A stretch of DNA of 64,000 bases. Source: Areca catechu. Its lineage: Eukaryota > Streptophyta > Magnoliopsida > Arecales > Arecaceae. The notes under the pieces are model-generated. The model searched no databases and was not told the DNA's origin. It saw only the letters and a list, made by a program, of their open reading frames with translations. Position numbers and translations under genes: made by a program. Numbering within the stretch: the first letter of the stretch is position 1; each line of letters starts with the position of its first letter. Below are positions 57,836-64,000 of this stretch, one piece after another. The stretch spans positions 62,223,851 to 62,287,850 of the forward strand of contig CM038044.1 of the NCBI GenBank assembly GCA_021397845.1, read 5' to 3'.

Positions 57836-59335
57836 ATGGGTCCCAGGAAGAGACTTGCAGTTATGGAGAGATCTGTCGAGGTGTAGGGAGGAGATCGAAG
57901 GCCAGATTTGATTCTGCACAGGCTAGTAGTTCTTCCACACCCCCCTGCAGAGAGGATGGCAGGGAAGTTAGTAGCCTCTGGGAGGAGAGTCGACCTGGAG
58001 TGTTTTGATAGGCACCACTTTCTCTTGCCACAGTTGCTCACTGATGCAGGTTTAGTATCCTTCTATACTATGCAGGAGAGGTACTACCCTCATCTTGTGA
58101 GGGAGTTCTATGGTGCGATGGACTGTCGATGACTTCTATGGACTACGACCATGAGAGGTGTTCAGATTTCACTTTCTGCAGAGCTACTGGGCAGAGTTTG
58201 GGAGATCCCCCATAGGGGAGTCAGTGCTTTTACGGTGGATGACAGGGAGGCTGCATTTAGGTGTATCCTCGAGCGAGAGGATGTTCGTGGTGTATCTATA
58301 GTCACCGCGAACCAGTTATCCCTGGAGATGCGCCTATTGCACCACATCACGACCCGTATACTTCTGTCGAAGACTGGAAGGTTCGACTTCATCACTGAGA
58401 GAGAGCTGATGGTGATGACGAGTCTGACAGAGAAGAGGCAGATCAACCTTTCATCTTTGATGTTAGTACAGATGCACGATGCCGTGACTCAGCACCATCA
58501 TTGTTTACCCTACGGTATGGCCCTGACCAGGTTATTTAGAGCATGTGGAGTATCACTGGAGGGGGAGATCCCCAAGGAGATACTACACACAGATGTCTAT
58601 GATGAGAGGTCTTTGCACTGTATGGGGTATAGACTAGTCGCAGGTCGATGGGTGCGTAGAGAGTCTGGCCAGGAGCCAGATGAGGAGGACGAGCTTCGAG
58701 AGGCAGAGACAGGACCATCTGAGCCAGCAGGTTTTCCTCCCATTGATATTCCATCGACACAGGCAGAGCATTCGACTCCTGGTACTTCAGCTCCTCCGCC
58801 ACCTACTACTGGATTACCCTTTGAGGAGCACGCCAGAGAGCAGTTTACTAAGATCAGGGATGAGTTGACTCAGCTACACAGCGAGGTTGAGACTCTTCGA
58901 GCTCATACTACCTCGGAGCATGCTGAGATCTGTAGGACTATGGAGGAGGGCTTCACTCGTGTTGAGAATTTATTGAGATCCCTTATACCTCCAGTAGCCC
59001 CTACAGTTGTATCTTCTTCTTCTGATGATGATGATGATGGTGATGATCACCAGAGCGACCATGTTGATACAGTTAATGGTGGTGATCAAGCAGATATGGA
59101 TGAGGACAGAGCTACAGAGATCGTGGGCAATGGCAGTGACAGTGATGGTAGTGCAGATGGTTTTGAGGTGGTCAGTCGTGATCCTCCCACTACCCCAGCT
59201 ACTCCTACTGACTTGGTTGATTCCACACCAGACTTTGTTACACCAGCTGATCTTTTCTCCCCCCTTCCACTAGATCATCTAGGGTTGTACCCACTTTTGG
59301 TCCTTCTAGCCGCACTAGGAGTCGTTGAGCTTTAA
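57836..59335 (+). pseudogene. Sire-3 env-position ORF (plant-transposon-type protein)
   Basis: One frame of 500 codons from ATG 57836 (MGPRKRLAVMERSVEV) to a stop at 59333, interrupted by two in-frame stops (57884 and 58130), the second just before WTTTMRGVQISL. Features: a conserved N-terminal two-thirds shared with Sire-2 (LGRVWEIPHRGVSAF, RCILEREDVRG, LSLEMRLLHHITTRILL, CLPYGMALTRLFRACGV, LHTDVYDERSLHCMGY); a proline/serine linker; a coiled-coil-like stretch (FEEHAREQFTKIRDELTQLH, about residues 325-380); and a very acidic serine/aspartate tract (SSSSDDDDDGDDHQSD). No signal peptide or clear membrane anchor is seen, which argues against a true envelope protein. Placed between pol and the 3' LTR, as the extra gene of Sireviruses. 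Function unknown. Confidence 0.8.
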
Positions 59336-60057
59336 AACCTCCTAGGGCCTTAGCCTCTAGATCTAGGATCAGTGCTCCTTTTAGTCTTGAGATTCCATCT
59401 GATGAGGATTAGCCTCACAGATGTCTTTTATGTCTTTTATTTCTTCTGTTGTATGTCTTTTATGGTTCATGTTCTAATTACTATATGACTCTGATACATT
59501 CTGTATGTTTTAGTTTTTGCTAATGACTTAGCAAATTTTGTACTGAAAACTTCTCTTATCAGTTATATATTTCAGTTTAGTACTTATTATTTATGATTGA
59601 TTGGTTAAATTTACTTTCTTCAGCTCTGATTCTCTCTTTGGATCTTTTTGGCTCTGATACCTGTCATATTTGATACTCTACCATCCTTTTGTCTCCATGC
59701 TCATTATGAGGAGGAGGTTATTCCCCTTTCTAATGATTGACCAAAAGGGGAAGTAATAGATTGTATAAATAAATGCATAAAATTGTTTGTGTAAAGTGTA
59801 AACCTTCAAATCAAGTAATAGTATAGATTGTTCCACCTTGTTTGTGAGAACCTTCACATCTGATCTAATTTGTTATCCTGCAATAACATATTAATTGTTC
59901 TAATTAGAAATATCTAATTGAGGGGGAGATTTTCTTCCTAACTATGAAGATTATGCCTCATATGGACTTATATTCATATTCATTAATTATAACAGTTGAA
60001 ATTTGAAACTTAATGCTATTTTACTCAAGGTTTTGTCATCATCAAAAAGGGGGAGAT
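59336..60057 (+). other. Sire-3 3' untranslated region
   Basis: No gene. Contains GCTCTGATACC (59651-59661), complementary to the PBS, weaker cores near 59488 and 59623, internal purine tracts (CCAAAAGGGGAAG near 59740, TTGAGGGGGAGATT near 59918) and the final tract AAAAAGGGGGAGA (60044-60056) before the LTR. Multiple purine tracts are a known Sirevirus trait. Confidence 0.75.
59651..59661 (+). promoter_or_regulatory. PBS-complementary site in the Sire-3 3' region
   Basis: GCTCTGATACC, an 11-base exact complement of the element's own PBS at 52078-52088 and identical to the 3' end of initiator tRNA-Met up to its last CA. Confidence 0.6.
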
Positions 60058-61531
60058 TGTTGGCTCCACCCAGTGATTTTGATGAATAACAAAACATTGA
60101 GTGCATATTGTATACTAATATGTATTTCAAGTTATGAATTTTCAGGGAGAAAGCACCTCAAAATTTCAAAAACTTATGTATCGTGGCACGGAGCATTTTT
60201 CGCAAAACTGGACATCCTCTTCATAAAAAAAGGGCATCTACATGTTTAATTATTATGTGTTTACGATTCATTTAAGTTTCAAATTTTATATTTATATTTT
60301 TGAGAAAATTTACACTTGAATCTGAGCTTTTCAATCTCAAGTGTCGATACCTAGAAAGCCAAGTGTCGACACTTCAGCATTTGGCATAAACAAAAATCCT
60401 TGGCACGCCAAGTATCGACACCCAGAACTCAAGTGTCGACACCAAGTGTTAACACTTAGGTTTCCAAGTGTCGACTCAAGGCCTGAGAATTTTGAAAATA
60501 CAGAACTTTGTCATTTGAGGATTTTTGTGTCAAGTGTCGACACATGTGCATCAAATGTCGACACTTGAAAATTCAAGTATTGATACCTAGAAATCAAGTG
60601 TTGACACCTGACAGCCAAGTGTCGATACTTGACAGCCAAGTGTCGACACTTGACGCCTGACAGCTCTAATGGATCTATTTTTCTGACTTGCAGAACTTAC
60701 TTTTCAAGCTTCCAATGGCTAGATCCGAGGCTCCAACGGTCACAAACTATTTTTTGGAAGTTTCTTAGTGTATTTAACCTCCACCAACCTCCTTCTAAAG
60801 GCATTGAAGTGTATTGAAGTCCATTCAAAAGACAAAAAGCCTATATTCTCTCATATACTTCACATCAAAAGCCTTTTATAGTTTGATTCCCTGAAAAAGC
60901 CTACAAGCTCATCCTTACATCATTCCAAAAGAGGCATTTTGAAGGATATTCCAAGAAAGAGTCAAGACAAAGCATCAACTCGAGCTTTAAAGATTCCATT
61001 CTACTCTTGAAAAGAGTTTGTTTTAGTTTTAAAGTTTTATATTTGTTTTTATCTTATGATTTGACCTTGCTTTCAAGAGTGTCTTGAAAGAAGGTTGTTA
61101 TGGTTTGTTGGTGAACCAAAGGGATAAAACCAATTAGGGTTAACTTGTGAGCCCGAAGACAAAACAAGTGTTAAAGTTTGTTGGTGAGCCTAGGTGACAA
61201 AACCAACTTAGGTTTTGACTTGTGAGCCTTGTGAAAAATAAGTCAGCTGTAATCTTGTTTGGATTATAGAAAAATTTCCAAGGGTGGCTTGGGGAGTGAA
61301 TGTAGGTGCTAGGTTTGCACCGAACTACTATAAACCTTGTGTTTGTGTGTGATTGCCCTCTTTCTCTCTTGCTCTTTGGTTATTGCTACTCACTCATTAT
61401 TTTCTGCTGCATTCAATCTCTTGCATTGAATTTATTATTATTCACAAATACCACTAGACCTTCACATTATTGTTTTAATTTTTTAAAAGACCCAATTCAC
61501 CCCCCCTCTTGGGCTCCATTTCTGGGCAACA
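60058..61531 (+). repeat. Sire-3 3' LTR
   Basis: 1,474 bases, the same length as the 5' LTR. Palindrome array at 60339-60652. Ends GGGCAACA and returns to the nonauto-2 LTR at 61532. Confidence 0.95.
60339..60652. repeat. array of twelve GTGTCGACAC units (3' LTR)
   Basis: Twelve units in the same places as in the 5' LTR, but different units are worn: for example unit 5 is GTGTTAACAC here and perfect in the other LTR, while unit 12 is perfect here and GTGTCGATAC there. Confidence 0.95.
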
Positions 61532-61944
61532 ACACCTCTCGTGCTCTACTTATGGAGTAAAAGTTAGGTCTCTATCCCTCTCCATGTAGAGCGAAAGAAA
61601 AGAATCACTCTTTTCTAAAAACTTATTTTCATTTACCTTATTTTTTAATAAGGACCGAGGATGGTATTTATAGACCTTTCCTAACCTTTGTTTGAATTTG
61701 AATACAAGAAAAATAGATATGGGTTCAAATTCAAATACAAGATAAGGATAAGGGGTTTAGAGATAAGATAAGGCCTATCCACACTGGATAACTCAATCCA
61801 ATCCAATCAAATCCTAAATCAAATTTTAAATAATCGATAAAGATAAATCCTAAGTAACTTATTTTGGTACTGGATGTGAATCAAAATTCATGCTGTATTG
61901 AGTTTTGTGCTACTTCAGGATCTGTGCTGATGATGTCCCCATCA
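61532..61944 (-). repeat. nonauto-2 5' LTR, 5' half
   Basis: Resumes at ACACCTCTCGTGCTC and ends GATGTCCCCATCA, the element's left end in sense. TATA box at plus 61665-61672. Confidence 0.9.
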
Positions 61945-62262
61945 TCAAAGCTTCAAGAGAGGTGAATTGCTTCACAGCTCCCATCATGTGTCTTGAGCAA
62001 CCACTATTAATATACCATATTCTACTCTTCTCCATGGTTGCAAGACACACCTGCAAAAAAGATCAAGTTTTTGTTTTAGGTATCCAAGCCATCTTGGGTC
62101 TTTTAGGGTTAGTAGTAATGGTTCTTTTTGGAACCCAAACTTTTCTAGAGTTATTTAACTTTCTTAGATTACATTGATATGCTTTATGTCCAAATTTATC
62201 ACAACTAAAGCATGTAATAGAGAATGATACAGGAACAAAGTAATTTTTGAAGTATTTTAGTT
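61945..62262 (-). pseudogene. Sire-2 gag end and protease start
   Basis: Minus strand: zinc knuckle CFSCDKFGHKAYQCN near 62210, then MAWIPKTKT, and the protease active-site region INSGCSRHMMG near 61990 (the catalytic D replaced by N, DSG to NSG). It meets the 48529 segment exactly when nonauto-2 and one copy of TCAAA are removed. Sire-2 is cut at 62262 by gypsy-3, so the rest of gag, PBS and 5' LTR are not in the window. Confidence 0.8.
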
Positions 62263-63558
62263 GTAGCCCAATGTCGAACATGTGCTGTTGCTAAATAGCA
62301 AAGGAAAAACATTGGCCTGTGTACTCCCTTACCAGTCCCTGATTGTCCATGGAAGGATCTTAGTATGGACTTTGTACTATGACTCCCAAAGACCTTTAGG
62401 GACATGATTCCATCTATGTTGTAGTTGATTGATTTTCTAAGATGGCTCGCTTCATCCCATTTTCTCAAACCCTAGATGCTTCTAGAATGGCCAAACTTTT
62501 TCTTGATAAGGTGGTTAGACTACATGGTTTACCCAGAACTATTGTATCAGATAGAGATGTAAGGTTCACTAGCTACTTTTGGAAGACCCTCTAGCATATG
62601 CTAGGAACCAAACTGAAATTTTTCACTGCCTATCATCCTCAGACTGATGGCTAAACTGAAGTAGTCAACCAGAATCTAAGAAATCTGCTAAGATGTTTAG
62701 TTGGTGACAATACAGGAAATTGGGATCTCTTACTCCCTCGTGCTGAATTTGCTTACAACAGCTCAGTCAATAGATCTACTAGGAAGTCCTTTTGAAGTGG
62801 TCCATGGTTACAAACCTAGGAAGCCCTTAGATCTTATTCCTTTACCCATACAAGCTTGAATTTTTGAATTAGATGAATCATATGCACAGCATATTAGAAA
62901 TGTACATAATGAAATTAACAAAAAGATCCAATTGAGCAATGAAACTTATAAGCATATGGCAAATTCAAATAGGAGAGTCTAAGAATTCACTGAAGGAGAT
63001 TATGTTATGATAAGTCTTTGACCAGAACGGTTCCCACTAGGAACCTTAAAAAAATTGCATGCTCGTAGTGCAGGTCCGTTTAAAGTTATAAAGAAAATAG
63101 GATCTAATGCGTATGTGCTAGACTTACCATATGATTTAGGTATCAACTCGACTTTCAATGTTTCAAACCTAGTAGAGTATAAGGAGCCAATAATGATACC
63201 TAGCAAGCCATTTGAGCCTGAGCCAATTATTGAGAGTGAATCCATCCCTGAATGTCCACCAACAATTCTACCAGAATGGCGAGATAAGATTGAGCATATT
63301 CTGGATGACCAAGCCATCACCACCTGGCATAAAGGTTACCAATGCTATTTAGTTCATTGGCAAGGTCGACCTAAGTCCGAAGACTCATGGATTACTCAAG
63401 AAGATCTACAAAGAATCAACCTAGACTTATTAAAATACTACCAAAGTAAAACAGATCCCTACTCAACAGAGTCGAGTTCTTCCCAACTCGGGGGAATTGG
63501 TGCGGGCACCAAGGTTAAAAGAAGACTTCAATCAAACCTAGTCAACACCAATTCTTGA
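62263..63558 (+). pseudogene. pol: gypsy-3 integrase and chromodomain
   Basis: Starts within the integrase zinc-finger region (VAQCRTCAVAK) and passes SMDFV (first catalytic aspartate), TIVSDRDVRFTSYFWKTL (second) and YHPQTDG with TEVVNQ (glutamate), broken by several stops and shifts. From 63055 the frame is open: MHARSAGPFKVIKKIGSNAY, VLDLPYD, then a chromodomain-like end with EHILDDQA, CYLVHWQGRPKSEDSWITQE and LDLLKYYQ. The frame runs past the purine tract CTCGGGGGAATTGG into the LTR and stops at 63556. Homologous to the gypsy-2 remnant. The element has lost everything before integrase. Confidence 0.85.
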
Positions 63559-64000
63559 TGGATTGCAAATTGAGTCCCAATCTTATTAACTTGTTCTTAG
63601 TCTGAGCCTTGAGTCTAGTTAAGTTTTCTTGTACCATGATTTTATGTTTGAGTCTTGCTAAGTATTAGGTCTTGAAGCCTTGGGTCAATTGAATTGTAAG
63701 AGTCAAATGTACTCAAGTCTAAATTGAGTTGTAATTTTTCTTTTGAGCTTGAGTAAAGTCCAACCAAGGGATGAACCAAAGCTACATCAAGTAAATCTTC
63801 AAATCAAGGGTGCATGAAATAAGAGCCATTGGATGGAATGAAGCTTTGATTGAAGCCACCTCACCAAGACACCTTATCCAAGAGAATGGACACTTGGCAT
63901 CCATACATGAAGATTTTCAGATTTGGATGCTTGGCACCCATACATGAAGATTTTTAGATTTGGACACTTGGCACCCATGCATGCAGATTTTTATATTTAG
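63501..64000 (+). repeat. gypsy-3 3' LTR, first 500 bases, cut by the window edge
   Basis: Begins TGCGGGCACCAAGG after the tract CTCGGGGGAATTGG, the same start as the gypsy-2 LTR family (TGCAGGCACCAGG), but diverges quickly, so a related and not the same family. Near 63890-64000 two tandem copies of CACTTGGCA(C/T)CCATACATGAAGA-like sequence appear. Confidence 0.8.

Larger units (their letters stand above)
50601..61531 (+). mobile_element. Sire-3: full-length Sirevirus-type Ty1/copia element
   Basis: 10,931 bases: two 1,474-base LTRs (50601-52074 and 60058-61531), PBS, gag, pol, spacer, env-position ORF, 3' region and purine tract. Flanks GCACC (50596-50600) and ACACC (61532-61536), one mismatch. 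By eye the first 270 bases of the LTRs differ at about 18 sites (about 93% identity), so the insertion is old. Gag, pol and the extra ORF are all interrupted. Confidence 0.95.
48531..61944 (-). mobile_element. nonauto-2: non-autonomous LTR element, split by Sire-3
   Basis: 3' LTR 48531-49249, internal 49250-50301, 5' LTR 50302-50600 plus 61532-61944. Exact target-site duplication TCAAA (48526-48530 and 61945-61949). Same family as nonauto-1. The internal part has no gag or pol similarity and includes a 33-base tandem repeat. The end of the 5' LTR next to the PBS carries a small deletion: the sequence goes from GCTCTGAT (PBS remnant) straight into the LTR, losing the terminal 14 bases present in the other LTR. 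It lies in the Sire-2 protease region. Confidence 0.9.

Noticed and set aside
58151..59335. 394-codon open frame as a host gene
   Set aside because: It lies between pol and the 3' LTR of Sire-3, has a homologue in the same position of Sire-2, and its frame extends upstream across stops; it is an element gene.

Overview
This window looks like intergenic DNA from a large, repeat-rich flowering-plant genome. Every coding similarity I can read belongs to LTR retrotransposons, all primer-binding sites match plant initiator tRNA-Met, and I found no host gene, rRNA, tRNA or CRISPR array. The species cannot be told from this sequence; a monocot such as a palm is only a guess. Nearly every reading frame is broken by stops, frameshifts or deletions, so this is a graveyard of nested elements.

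Layout, with working names of my own. 1-388 is the 5' LTR end of a minus-strand Sirevirus-like element, sitting inside the 5' LTR of copia-1 (389-8247, +). Copia-1 sits in the pol end of copia-2 (8248-10762, +), which lies against gypsy-1 (10763-12211, -, Tat-like RT/RNase H). Copia-3 (12212-17333, -) also abuts gypsy-1. Sire-1 (17334-about 19790, +) keeps an LTR, PBS and part of gag. The rest of the window is one large nest in a minus-strand Sirevirus, Sire-2, whose pieces run from about 19791 to 62262. Into Sire-2 went: (a) gypsy-2 (20852-40962, -, chromovirus), which received nonauto-1 (23189-24982) and a solo copia LTR (28197-40268), itself broken by the full-length copia-4 (29445-39435, -); (b) solo gypsy LTR-2 (41977-44188, +), carrying TRIM-1 (43006-43691); (c) nonauto-2 (48531-61944), broken by the full-length Sire-3 (50601-61531, +). 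Gypsy-3 (62263-64000, +) closes the window.

Target-site duplications support this order: CATTT exactly for copia-4, TCAAA exactly for nonauto-2, and one-mismatch pairs for nonauto-1, solo LTR-1, solo LTR-2, TRIM-1 and Sire-3. The ends of gypsy-2 do not give a clean duplication.

The elements encode, or once encoded, Gag (capsid, zinc knuckle) and Pol (protease, integrase, reverse transcriptase, RNase H). The Sireviruses add a third, env-position ORF whose protein is best described as a plant-transposon-type protein of unknown role. The most interesting signals are non-coding: a leader block with an inverted repeat shared by two Ty1/copia elements and a Ty3/gypsy element; arrays of a GTGTCGACAC palindrome in Sire-3 LTRs that recur just before the env-like ORF in both Sire-2 and Sire-3; and repeats in the Sirevirus 3' region that copy the 3' end of the primer tRNA and so are complementary to the elements' own PBS.
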